Shown here piece after piece: positions 45,850-53,952 of a stretch of DNA of 64,000 bases; the stretch's first letter is position 1; each line of letters begins with the position of its first letter. The stretch covers positions 62,001-126,000 of the forward strand of contig NZ_CP065800.1 of NCBI RefSeq assembly GCF_023206215.1. The letters run 5' to 3'. Made by a program: the position numbers and the translations under genes. Origin of the DNA: Butyrivibrio fibrisolvens. GTDB lineage: Bacteria > Bacillota > Clostridia > Lachnospirales > Lachnospiraceae. The notes under the pieces are model-generated. The model was not told the DNA's origin. It saw nothing but the letters and a program-made list of their open reading frames with translations, and searched no databases.

Positions 45850-46182
45850 TTAAGCCTGATACTTCTCAAGCTCAGAGAAATCAGTCATGATGTCAAGAAT
45901 CTTCTTACGTCCCGGCTTGTTAAGCTTGATGTACTGCTTCATTACGCGATTCTCAACGATGCTGTTTCCAAGATCCTGTCCTCTTTCAAGGGGAGAAAAA
46001 TCTACAGGGTTAAGGTTAAGTCTGTCACACATACGAATTACAGTACCATATGCCATACCCTCAATACCACGGTCAAGAGCAGTTACAAGTGTGCTGTATG
46101 GAATAGACATTTCGATAGCGAACTGTCTTACGCTCTTATACTGTGATAAAATCTCTTTCTTTAAAATCTGTGCCTTTGTCAT
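45850..46182 (-). CDS. Small helix-turn-helix DNA-binding protein
   Basis: Cytoplasmic protein of 110 residues. The centre reads SVRQFAIEMSIPYSTLVTAL then GTVIRMCDRLNLNPVDFSPL, a pattern like Xre/Cro-type helix-turn-helix domains. A C-terminal helix (LNKPGRKKILDIMTDFSELEKY) resembles the end of short Xre-like regulators. It is probably a transcriptional regulator, but the target is unknown. The start at 46180-46182 is set by AGGAGGT eight bases upstream; the open frame extends 26 codons further without a good site. It has its own promoter and terminator. It lies between the CDP-sugar operon and the epimerase gene, so control of surface glycan genes is possible but unproven. Confidence 0.78.
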   Translation of the reverse strand: MTKAQILKKEILSQYKSVRQFAIEMSIPYSTLVTALDRGIEGMAYGTVIRMCDRLNLNPVDFSPLERGQDLGNSIVENRVMKQYIKLNKPGRKKILDIMTDFSELEKYQA

Positions 46183-46303
46183 TGTTGTCCACCTCCTGGT
46201 AATGGTAATTTTTCCTGTTGAACCAAAACACATCAGCTGTGTCTGATATGTGATATGCAATAACTGCGAAATAATCTCCCGGTTACTTTTACATCAGCTA
46301 CAA

Positions 46304-46332
46304 AGTATAAAACATAAACTGTTTTACGACAA
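46304..46332 (-). promoter_or_regulatory. Promoter of the HTH gene
   Basis: On the minus strand TTGTCG (46327-46332), 17 bp and TATACT (46304-46309), giving a leader of about 115 bases. Confidence 0.65.
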
Positions 46333-46777
46333 CCCCTTTTTGTGTAAAAATTCTGTGAATCTATATAGAATTTTTATACGTTTTTTTGGTAAAAATTTAA
46401 AAATGCCCAATTGGTGTTTTCCATTTCATAATATGGCTTTTATGCGGCATTTCAAAAGCCACCATGAATTATTCACACAAATCAGGCATTTTTTATATAA
46501 AATTTTTGGTTATTTTTTCAGAAACGTGCGTTATCTTATAAAACAATCAGTATTTTATCGTTATATAGTCATGTATAACCTTGCCGTTTTTTTTGCATTG
46601 AAATTATAGCACATAAAACCGTTATTGCAAGTACGAAACAAACGTAAATTACCATCTTTTTAAAATTTGTACTTACAGGATAAAAAAAGGAAGCAAAAGG
46701 GGACTTGTTTTGTGTATTATGATGTAGATTTTAGACTTCGCTAACGCCAAACATATGCCGCCCTTTGAGATAGTTTA
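46333..46777. other. AT-rich intergenic stretch without a recognisable gene
   Basis: About 445 bp of very AT-rich sequence between the HTH promoter and the epimerase stop. An open frame on the plus strand exists only because stops are missed by chance; its translation is Phe/His/Ile-rich with no ribosome binding site. I see no RNA gene or repeat here. Confidence 0.5.
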
Positions 46778-47722
46778 TTAAAGATTATCACAGTAGTCTT
46801 TTAGGCTAGTCTCAAATTCCACCTCCGGTTGCCAGCCTGTATCTGTATAGAGCTTGTTGCCATCGGGGTTTAGGGATATGAATGGATCCGGGTCGTCTCC
46901 GTAGGTTAGTTCTGCCATATGGCCGGACCTTGCCAGCATCCATCTGTTAGCTCTTTCTACATATTGTCTTAGGGTCAAGCAGCTTCCGTCTGTAATGTTA
47001 TAGATTTCTCCGCTTACGCCTTTAGTGGAAATAGCTATAAGGGCCCTGGCGCAGTCTCTTGCATCCAGATAGTTCCAGCTCTGCCTGCAGGATGAGAGAT
47101 TCATCTTCATACCGCTTTGGGCCCTGTCCATAAGATCAGGTATCATCCTGCCTCTTGGTTCAAATCTTCCTATAAGACTGAATATTCTCCCCCATACCCA
47201 TTCAATTCCAAGTGATGCGCATAAGCTTTTTGTCATATAGCAGGCCGCAGTCTTGCATGCTCCATAAGCTGTGACAGGGTCAGGGGCAAGAGTTTCTGTC
47301 ATTATCTTGTCGGTAGCGCCGTATTCTGCCTGGGATCCTATACCGATGAAGCGTCTACAACCCATTATAAAAGCAGCTCTTACTGCATGGAGTGATCCTT
47401 CTACATTGACCTTTTGGACCTCAAAGTCATTCCTGTCACCACCCCACATAAGATGGAAGAATGAATCGAAATAGGCATCTTCATCGCTAAGTTCAGGGAA
47501 CCTTTCGAATATCTCTGATGGGAGTCTTTCAAGTTCATCCATTTCAAGAGGGATGATATGAAGATTATCCGAATCTATCTCTTCAAGTCTTGCATTATGA
47601 CTTGATCCCGGTCTGACTACTGCATAGACATCCGTTTCATTATCAAGAAGTTCCATAACAAGGTTTGCTCCGGCAAAGCCTGCAGCACCTGTTACTATCA
47701 CATTTTTATTTTTATCAGCCAT
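46778..47722 (-). CDS. NAD-dependent nucleotide-sugar epimerase/reductase
   Basis: Short-chain dehydrogenase of 314 residues. The cofactor loop is VTGAAGFAGANLVMEL. The active-site segment has GSQAEYGA followed by AYGACKTAACYM, a Tyr-X3-Lys pair. Its best role is 4-keto reduction or epimerisation of a nucleotide sugar. Given the CDP-glucose dehydratase and the YerE-like enzyme nearby, a YerF- or paratose-synthase-like reductase is a reasonable guess, not a demonstration. Start ATG 47720-47722 is supported by GAGGA eight bases upstream; an in-frame ATG 20 codons earlier has none. It is separated from the CDP-sugar operon by the HTH gene, so it is a separate transcript. Confidence 0.82.
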   Translation of the reverse strand: MADKNKNVIVTGAAGFAGANLVMELLDNETDVYAVVRPGSSHNARLEEIDSDNLHIIPLEMDELERLPSEIFERFPELSDEDAYFDSFFHLMWGGDRNDFEVQKVNVEGSLHAVRAAFIMGCRRFIGIGSQAEYGATDKIMTETLAPDPVTAYGACKTAACYMTKSLCASLGIEWVWGRIFSLIGRFEPRGRMIPDLMDRAQSGMKMNLSSCRQSWNYLDARDCARALIAISTKGVSGEIYNITDGSCLTLRQYVERANRWMLARSGHMAELTYGDDPDPFISLNPDGNKLYTDTGWQPEVEFETSLKDYCDNL

Positions 47723-47770
47723 ATCTTTGTCCTCTGTTTTTGTGATCAGCATCTTCGAAAACCTCATACA

Positions 47771-47841
47771 TTTTTGAATCAAAGATTCAAAAATGCAGCA
47801 ATAGAGCAGGTTGAGTTCACCTTCGGTGAAGGCTCTATTGC
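47771..47841. other. Nested stem-loops in the divergent intergenic region
   Basis: TTTTTGAATC (47771-47780) pairs with GATTCAAAAA (47784-47793). Beside it, GCAATAGAGC (47798-47807) pairs with GCTCTATTGC (47832-47841) and encloses TTCAC-CTTCG-GTGAA, a cUUCGg tetraloop hairpin if transcribed on the plus strand. The region lies between the epimerase start and the plus-strand GT2 gene. The rest of 47723-48043 contains only a possible TATAAT at 47998. Confidence 0.65.
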
Positions 47842-48043
47842 CAACAGATTCATTGAATCATATTTACGTTCAAGAAAACATACTCTTTTTACATAAGGTT
47901 ATTTAAGAAGCTTATCACATTTTTTAATCGCTATTCATTACCTTTTGTAAGCGCCTTTATTAAGTCGTTTACTATAGCTTATAGATGCAAAATAGAATAT
48001 AATGTAATTAAAGATAGTTATTTTTTTGTCAAAGGAGAACACC

Positions 48044-49114
48044 ATGCCGGAATTATCCGTATGCATTATTTCTAAAAATGAAGAGGAGAATATAGAAAAA
48101 TGCCTTAGAGCGATCACCCCGCTTCAGAGCGAGATCATCCTTACGGATACCGGAAGCAGTGACAGGACAGTTGAAATCGCCAAAAAGTATACTAAAAACA
48201 TCTTTCACTTTGACTGGTGCGATGATTTCAGCGCTGCCAGGAACTATTGTGCTGCCCGTGCCTCCAATGACTGGATTCTTTTTATAGACTGCGATGAATA
48301 TCTGGTTCTTGCTGATATTCTGCGTCTTAATGAGATAATAAATGAACACCCTCTTGAGATTGGAATGGTCAACAGGATAAGCCCTTACCCGGGAGATGAA
48401 GCCCAGCAGTCAAGGCACGATTTTGTTGCAAGGCTCTACAACAGAAACCTTTATACCTACAAGGGGACAATTCAGGAAACTATTGAACCTATCAATGAAG
48501 AGCTTGTTCCTATGGATTATGACAGTCCAAAATATTTCGAGATACCTCTCACTTTCTATCATGCCGGTTTTGAAACTATCAACAACAGGCGCAAAAAAGC
48601 TGAACGAGATCTCACCATGCTTCAGGACATTTTAAGAACAGAAGGCCCTTCAGCTTATACCTATTACCAGCTTGGCAAATGCTATGTTGCCATGAAAGAT
48701 CCCGCGCTTGCTGCCCACTACTACTATAGCGGAATCTCCCTTAATCCAAATCCTGTTCACACCTATGTCCATGACATGGTAGAAAGCTATGGTTTCTGCC
48801 TTTTAGAGCTCAAGCAATATGATAAAGCGCTGTCTCTTGAGCAGTACTATGATAATTTTTCAAGCCGTGCAGACTACGTATATCTCATGGGACTTATTTA
48901 TATGAACAATGCAAGATATGACGAAGCTATCGCTCAGTTCAAAAAGGCCATCGGCATCAAGAACTACTCCATAGAAGGTGTCAATACCTATGCTCCAAGA
49001 TACAACATAGGTCTGATATACGAAAGCCTCGGAAAACCGGATGAAGCTATCTCATTTTATAAACAGTGCGGATCTTACGCTCCTGCAATTAAAAGGATAG
49101 CAGCTCTAAGCTAG
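48044..49114 (+). CDS. GT2 glycosyltransferase with C-terminal TPR-like repeats
   Basis: Protein of 356 residues. The N-terminal GT-A domain (about 1-215) has LSVCIISKNEEENIEKCL, LTDTGSSDRTVEIA, FDWCDDFSAARN and ILFIDCDEYL (DXD). The C-terminal third has two to three tetratricopeptide-like helical pairs (AYTYYQLGKCYVAMKDPALA, YVYLMGLIYMNNARYDEAI, YNIGLIYESLGKPDEAI). TPR-linked GT2 enzymes of this kind modify proteins or lipids. Proximity to flagellar genes suggests flagellin glycosylation. The ATG at 48044 has AAAGGAG upstream; an in-frame TTG six codons earlier overlaps that site. Its TAG stop overlaps the stop of the convergent gene within one CTAG. Confidence 0.85.
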   Translation: MPELSVCIISKNEEENIEKCLRAITPLQSEIILTDTGSSDRTVEIAKKYTKNIFHFDWCDDFSAARNYCAARASNDWILFIDCDEYLVLADILRLNEIINEHPLEIGMVNRISPYPGDEAQQSRHDFVARLYNRNLYTYKGTIQETIEPINEELVPMDYDSPKYFEIPLTFYHAGFETINNRRKKAERDLTMLQDILRTEGPSAYTYYQLGKCYVAMKDPALAAHYYYSGISLNPNPVHTYVHDMVESYGFCLLELKQYDKALSLEQYYDNFSSRADYVYLMGLIYMNNARYDEAIAQFKKAIGIKNYSIEGVNTYAPRYNIGLIYESLGKPDEAISFYKQCGSYAPAIKRIAALS

Positions 49115-50742
49115 ATCTCTACTACATGTATGCTCTTTGGAATCGTATTTTTGCAGCCTTTTGAAACTATGACATATCCGTCTTTTTTCAAAAGGCGAAG
49201 GAGCTTCATAAGTAACTCATCCTGATTCTCAGCATAGTTTAGTGCATCATAGATACATATTATGTCAAAAGAGTGATCAGTAAAAGGAAGATCTGTCACC
49301 TCTATATTACCTGCAATTATGTCTCCCATGTATTTACCAAGAGCTGCAACCTTGCCATACCCTTCCGTTCCTGCCACGTAACAGTCATTAAATCTGTATT
49401 TGAGTGCAGACATATTAACTCCGAATCCGCACCCTATCTCAAGAAATCTGAACCAGGGATATATAGGCTTTCCTCCAAGCTTGCCTTTTACTATATCACC
49501 AACAGCATTTATAAGATCATCCGATACTGCTTCAAACTTCCAGATATCGAATCCCCATTTTTCCTCAAATAATCTGCGGTTTTTTAGCATGAGATTTTTT
49601 CTGTATTCTGCGCCCTTCTCATCTTCTGTATCTCCGCCCTGATGATATACAAATGCATTATGACACAAGATCTGCCTAAAGCCAGCTTCAGATATCCTTA
49701 TCCCAAGATCATCATCCTCAAAATATGCAGGAGTAAATCTTGGATCAAAAAGAAGTTTACGTTCTCTCATGCTCTTTAGAGCATTCTGAACAGACTCAGG
49801 AAAATGAGCTTCATCCTCACTGGTATGTTCTATAAAGACACTATTTATCGCTTCTCTTTTTATAAGCTCGCAAAATCCCGTAAGTCTGACCTTGTTTTCA
49901 TAAGGATGCTCCATAGGGATGTTATGAGCAGATCCGTACTTGATAGCTGCATCTATCTGATCTGTCGTGCCAAGGTAGACCTCTACACTTTGTTCTGTAG
50001 CATTATTGGATACTGCTCCAACCGCGCCAACATTAGAATCTTCATATAATCCCATCCTCATCCAGAACAAGGCTCCGGGAGTAAGGACCGCATCATTATT
50101 GATAAGCAGTACATCATTTTCTTCCTGACTTGCTATGATTCCTATATTACAACCTATCGAAAAACCGACATTGTCTCCATTTTCTATAAGCCTTATCCCA
50201 GTCTGCTGCCTTAGCCATTTGGCAATGCCATCGGTAGAAGCATTGTCTACAACGATTATCTCATCGCCTTCAAAGCATTCATCTTTTATTGCCTTAATGC
50301 ACTTTTTCATAAGCCATTCATCATTGTAAGACAATATGATAAAAGAAATATTCCTGACTCTGAAATATGGTTTTTTCCTGCACTCATTGATCTCATCCCT
50401 GATAGGCGCAATATCTTCTTCAAGTGTGCAAAACCTTGAAGCCTGCTCAAAGCAAAGATAAGCCTGGTCATTGTTCATCCTTTTGTAGATAAGACCAAGC
50501 ATATAATAAAGTTCATAATTGCGCTGATTTTTGGAAAGACCTTTCCCAATAGCAAGAAATTCTCCCCGCAGATCCCCGAGTGCTTCACACACAGTGGCTT
50601 CAAGAAGATAGAGCTGTTCAGGATTTTCATCATCGCCGGAAAGAAGACTCTTTTGATCTTCAGAGTTTTTAAGCTCCCTGATCTTCTGTGCAGCTTTTTG
50701 ATATTCTCCGTTTTCTACCAGCGATCTGATATTCTCGTACAT
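49111..50742 (-). CDS. TPR - GT2 glycosyltransferase - methyltransferase fusion
   Basis: Protein of 543 residues with three parts. Residues ~1-130 are helical repeats (LYLLEATVCEALGDLRGEF, YYMLGLIYKRMNNDQAY). Residues ~130-385 are a GT-A domain (ISFIILSYNDEWLMKKC, IIVVDNASTDGIAKWL, LLINNDAVL and AYFEDDDLGIRISEAGF). The last ~130 residues are a class I SAM-dependent methyltransferase (FLEIGCGFGVNMSAL, FDIICIYDALNYAEN). It could add and then methylate a sugar on the same acceptor. The ATG at 50742 is preferred over one 14 codons earlier because GAGGAGGT precedes it. It converges on the 48044-49114 gene, and both fit a flagellin glycan role. Confidence 0.88.
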   Translation of the reverse strand: MYENIRSLVENGEYQKAAQKIRELKNSEDQKSLLSGDDENPEQLYLLEATVCEALGDLRGEFLAIGKGLSKNQRNYELYYMLGLIYKRMNNDQAYLCFEQASRFCTLEEDIAPIRDEINECRKKPYFRVRNISFIILSYNDEWLMKKCIKAIKDECFEGDEIIVVDNASTDGIAKWLRQQTGIRLIENGDNVGFSIGCNIGIIASQEENDVLLINNDAVLTPGALFWMRMGLYEDSNVGAVGAVSNNATEQSVEVYLGTTDQIDAAIKYGSAHNIPMEHPYENKVRLTGFCELIKREAINSVFIEHTSEDEAHFPESVQNALKSMRERKLLFDPRFTPAYFEDDDLGIRISEAGFRQILCHNAFVYHQGGDTEDEKGAEYRKNLMLKNRRLFEEKWGFDIWKFEAVSDDLINAVGDIVKGKLGGKPIYPWFRFLEIGCGFGVNMSALKYRFNDCYVAGTEGYGKVAALGKYMGDIIAGNIEVTDLPFTDHSFDIICIYDALNYAENQDELLMKLLRLLKKDGYVIVSKGCKNTIPKSIHVVEI

Positions 50743-50948
50743 AAGACTCAACCTCCTCGGCAGGACTGCGAAAAAATTAACCACTCTTTATATACCATTA
50801 TAATTTGAATATCAATATTATACAAAGGTGTTTATTTTATGCACGTTTGGAGCCTGTTTTTGGAACCGGAGCAAGTGGTAAAAAGTGCATTTAACCGTTA
50901 ACATATAATTAAAAATAATAAAATTTTGTCATTTTTAACGAAATTTAG

Positions 50949-50977
50949 TTGATTAATAATGTTTTTTATGATAGTAT
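50949..50977 (+). promoter_or_regulatory. Promoter of the fliD-like gene
   Basis: TTGATT (50949-50954), 17 bp and TAGTAT (50972-50977), giving a leader of roughly 150 bases. I do not see a sigma-28-type element. The 200 bp before it (50743-50948) are AT-rich with no gene. Confidence 0.6.
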
Positions 50978-51001
50978 CATAGTAAGTATAAATATATTTA
51001 T

Positions 51002-51121
51002 AGCCAAAAGTGGCTTGCCCCGCAAGGAAATCGCTTAAGGAAGAGCGAGACGTATCAGCAAATGAAAGGAAAAGCTGAAGATTCGAAAGAATCTACCTTG
51101 CATCAATCAAGGAAGAAAGGA
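51002..51121 (+). promoter_or_regulatory. Structured mRNA leader with five AAGGA motifs (candidate CsrA target)
   Basis: Five short hairpins can form in series: AGCCA/TGGCT (51002-51015), CTTGC/GCAAG (51014-51026), TCGCT/AGCGA (51031-51048), AGATTC/GAATCT with a GAAA loop (51079-51094) and CCTTG/CAAGG (51096-51112). AAGGA occurs at 51024, 51037 (in a hairpin loop), 51066, 51109 and 51117, the last inside the ribosome binding site. ANGGA in loops and over the Shine-Dalgarno is the known CsrA binding pattern; csrA and fliW are both in this window. Confidence 0.55.
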
Positions 51122-51132
51122 GGGCATCATAC

Positions 51133-52431
51133 ATGGCTAACAACATCATGTCAAATGGTATCTACAACCATTTTCTAACGTCATATGCATCGAATGATAT
51201 CACTAAAGCCGATTCTCACAAAAAAGATGAGCTTAAAGATATCTACAAATCGATAGTCCGTATTAACAAAGATTCCCCTCTTTATCTTCTTAAACAGGAT
51301 AGTGTTAATGAGGAAACCGCTATTGCATTCAAAGAATCTGCACGTAAATTGCAGGGTGATCTTGCTATGCTCAAAGGTGACGGCGACAGTGGTGATTTTA
51401 ATAACAAAGTCGCATTTTCATCCGATACAGAAGCGGTATCCGCTACCTATATAGGCCAGGCGTCAGCCGATCCTCCTTCATTTGATATAACTGTAGAAAG
51501 GCTTGCACAGTCACAGGTCAATACCGGCAATTTCCTTCCAAATGAAAAGTCAGCTCTGGAAGAAGGAAGTTACTTCTTTGATGCCAAGATAGGCGAACAG
51601 AGTTTCGAGTTCCAATTCTCTATCGGAGCGAATGATACAAATCTTGATATCCAGCAGAGAATTTCAAGGCTTATCAACAAAGCCGGTGTTACATTGGAAG
51701 CAGAAGTTATAAGTAACGAAAACGGCGAGAATGCCATAGAAGTCAAGGCTTCCAAGCAGTCTCTAAAACAGGGACAGACAAGACAATTTGATATAATGGA
51801 TGCCCTAAACAGTCCCAGACACGGCATCGTTCCATATTTTGGCCTTGGCAACACAAGTATAGAACCGACCACTGCACAGTTTACTATAGGCGGAGAGACT
51901 CACACATCGCAGTCCAATCACTTCACGGTTGCTTCTGTATATGAAATAGAATTAAAAGAACCCACAAATGGACAAGAACCTGTACACATCGGCGTCAAAT
52001 CCGACAATGATGCTCTTGTAGAAAACGTCAAGAATCTTGTATCAAGTTATAACACCTTCCTTGACAGCGTCTCATCATCAGATGAAAACATGCCTGCAAG
52101 GACCAAGATGCAGACCTCAATAAAGTCTGTTGCATCGCAGCATATAGGAAGTCTTGGACAGATAGGAATAGGTCAGCTTGAAAACGGACATATAGAACTA
52201 AATGAAGAATCACTAAGGCAGATGCAATCACAGGCACAGGATCCTTCAGAACTCATGGTTCCTGTCAAAGAGTTTGCAGATCATCTTAAGAGTATCAGTA
52301 AAGAGATAATGCTGGATCCTATGAAGTTCACGCATAGGCCTATAGTTAATTACAAGAACCCGGGTCATGAATATGCTAACCCATATATGACCAGCGAATA
52401 CTCAGGTATGATGTTCAACAACTATTGCTGA
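51133..52431 (+). CDS. FliD-like flagellar filament capping / hook-associated protein
   Basis: Secreted structural protein of 432 residues. The region ~100-130 (AVSATYIGQASADPPSFDITVERLAQ) matches the FliD N-terminal domain. VHIGVKSDNDALVENVKNLVSSYNTFLDSV matches its closing segment. The length is short for FliD, the C-terminal coiled coil is reduced, and the protein ends in MMFNNYC. It may be a variant cap or a paralogue rather than the main FliD. No signal peptide is present, as expected for flagellar export. It is alone between its own promoter and a strong terminator, away from the flgK-flgL operon. The ATG has AAGGAGGG upstream. Confidence 0.75.
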   Translation: MANNIMSNGIYNHFLTSYASNDITKADSHKKDELKDIYKSIVRINKDSPLYLLKQDSVNEETAIAFKESARKLQGDLAMLKGDGDSGDFNNKVAFSSDTEAVSATYIGQASADPPSFDITVERLAQSQVNTGNFLPNEKSALEEGSYFFDAKIGEQSFEFQFSIGANDTNLDIQQRISRLINKAGVTLEAEVISNENGENAIEVKASKQSLKQGQTRQFDIMDALNSPRHGIVPYFGLGNTSIEPTTAQFTIGGETHTSQSNHFTVASVYEIELKEPTNGQEPVHIGVKSDNDALVENVKNLVSSYNTFLDSVSSSDENMPARTKMQTSIKSVASQHIGSLGQIGIGQLENGHIELNEESLRQMQSQAQDPSELMVPVKEFADHLKSISKEIMLDPMKFTHRPIVNYKNPGHEYANPYMTSEYSGMMFNNYC

Positions 52432-52455
52432 TCATAAGCGTATCAATAAAGATGT

Positions 52456-52498
52456 ATAAAAAGCCGAAGCATGTTTTTTATAATGCTCCGGCTTTTTG
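52456..52498 (+). terminator. Bidirectional terminator between the fliD-like gene and glf
   Basis: A 15-bp stem with one mismatch (AAAAAGCCGAAGCAT against ATGCTCCGGCTTTTT). T tracts follow on both strands, so it can end the fliD-like transcript and the convergent glf transcript. Confidence 0.88.
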
Positions 52499-52533
52499 GA
52501 TCTAATTAAGATTTTAATATTATGAGGCAGGTG

Positions 52534-53772
52534 TCAAAAGTTCCTTTTGACAGCATCAAGTGCCTGTCTGATGACCTGATCCATATTGTAATATTTGTAC
52601 TGACCAAGACGACCGCCGAAGATAACCTGTGTCCAGCTTTCAGCTTCTCTTTGGTATCTGGCAAAAAGGATATTGTTCCTGTCATTGTTCATAGGATAAT
52701 AAGGTTCATCACCAGGCTTCCACTCTGAAGGATATTCCTTGGTGATCACAGTTCCTCTACCCTTACCAAACTCAAAATGCTTGTGTTCGATGATCCTTGT
52801 ATAAGGAACTTCTCTTTCTGTATAGTTAACAACAGCATTGCCCTGATAGTTATCAACTTCAGGCATGCTTGTTGTCTCGAATCTTAGAGAACGATACTCA
52901 AGATTACCAAGTTCATAACCAAAGAACTCATCGATCATACCTGTATATACGACCTTAGCAAATGTATCTCCGTCTTTGGATGTGATCTCGCGTCCCGGTC
53001 TTTGCTTTTTCATATCTACAAATTCAAAGAAATCTGTTGAGAGCTGTACTGTGATATTGTTATGAGCCTGAATACCGCAGATCTGGCCGCCCATATCATC
53101 ACGCATTCCCAGAAGTCTCTCACACATTGCAGTATATCCGCCTACAGGGATTCCCTGATATGGATCGTTGAAGTAATTGTTATCATATATGAATCTGAAA
53201 GGAAGACGCTTTATGATAAATGCAGGCAGCTCGCTGCAGCTTCTGCCCCACTGCTTCTCTGTATATCCTTTTATGAGCTTCTCAAAGATATCCTTGCCTG
53301 CAAGAGAAAGTCCCTGCTCTTCAAGATTATCAGCTTCAAAATTACTGATATCGTAATCAGTCGGCTCTGATACTCCGCGATTTTTGAGGATCTCTATCAC
53401 AGCTTCACGGCTCTGCTTACCAATTATTTCCTGAGCCTGCTCGGGTGTTCTGATACCCCACATCTTGGAAAAAGTGTTCATATTAAACGGAAGATTGTAA
53501 AGCTCATCCTTGTAAACAGCCATCGGAGAATTCACATAGTTGTTAAAATGAGCAAACTTCTGAACATACTGCCATACTTCCTCATCTGATGTATGGAAGA
53601 TATGTGCACCATAATCGTGAACCTGGATTCCCATATTCTCACTGGTATGGACATTACCGGCAATAGTGTCCCTTTTATCAATGACAAGGCACTTTTTGCC
53701 CGCCTTAGCGGCTTCATGTGCAAATACACAGCCATAGAGGCCTGCACCTACTACAAGATAGTCATAATTCAT
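52534..53772 (-). CDS. glf: UDP-galactopyranose mutase
   Basis: Cytoplasmic flavoenzyme of 412 residues that converts UDP-galactopyranose to UDP-galactofuranose. The FAD loop is DYLVVGAGLYGCVFAHEA, followed by VIDKRDTIAGNVHT. The family-specific HDYGAHIFHTSDEEVW, the KGYTEKQWGRS active-site segment and PVGGYTAMCERLL are intact. The C-terminal FGGRLGQYKYYNMDQVI is diagnostic. Presence of this gene implies galactofuranose in a surface glycan, perhaps used by the GT2 enzymes nearby. ATG with GGGGAGA upstream. It is isolated from the main polysaccharide cluster. Confidence 0.97.
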   Translation of the reverse strand: MNYDYLVVGAGLYGCVFAHEAAKAGKKCLVIDKRDTIAGNVHTSENMGIQVHDYGAHIFHTSDEEVWQYVQKFAHFNNYVNSPMAVYKDELYNLPFNMNTFSKMWGIRTPEQAQEIIGKQSREAVIEILKNRGVSEPTDYDISNFEADNLEEQGLSLAGKDIFEKLIKGYTEKQWGRSCSELPAFIIKRLPFRFIYDNNYFNDPYQGIPVGGYTAMCERLLGMRDDMGGQICGIQAHNNITVQLSTDFFEFVDMKKQRPGREITSKDGDTFAKVVYTGMIDEFFGYELGNLEYRSLRFETTSMPEVDNYQGNAVVNYTEREVPYTRIIEHKHFEFGKGRGTVITKEYPSEWKPGDEPYYPMNNDRNNILFARYQREAESWTQVIFGGRLGQYKYYNMDQVIRQALDAVKRNF

Positions 53773-53952
53773 AATAATTCTCCCCTGGAAAAAAATTCTG
53801 CTGAAGGAATACTCCGTATAACCGCAGTACGGATGACAGTCTTTGTGGATACTGTAATCCGGAAAGCGAAAAAGTTACGAAAATTTTCCGACAACAGAAT
53901 TTATGATATCAGACTTTCTATATTTTTTAAAGAAGATAATAATTTACATATT

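Noticed and set aside
46250..46609. Plus-strand open frame of 119 codons in the AT-rich gap
   Set aside because: Phe/His/Ile/Tyr-rich translation, no ribosome binding site and no recognisable domain; it overlaps the promoter and leader of the HTH gene.
51002..51121. Leader of the fliD-like gene considered as a cyclic di-GMP riboswitch
   Set aside because: The conserved class I core words and tetraloop-receptor arrangement are not visible, whereas repeated AAGGA in and between small hairpins fits CsrA better.
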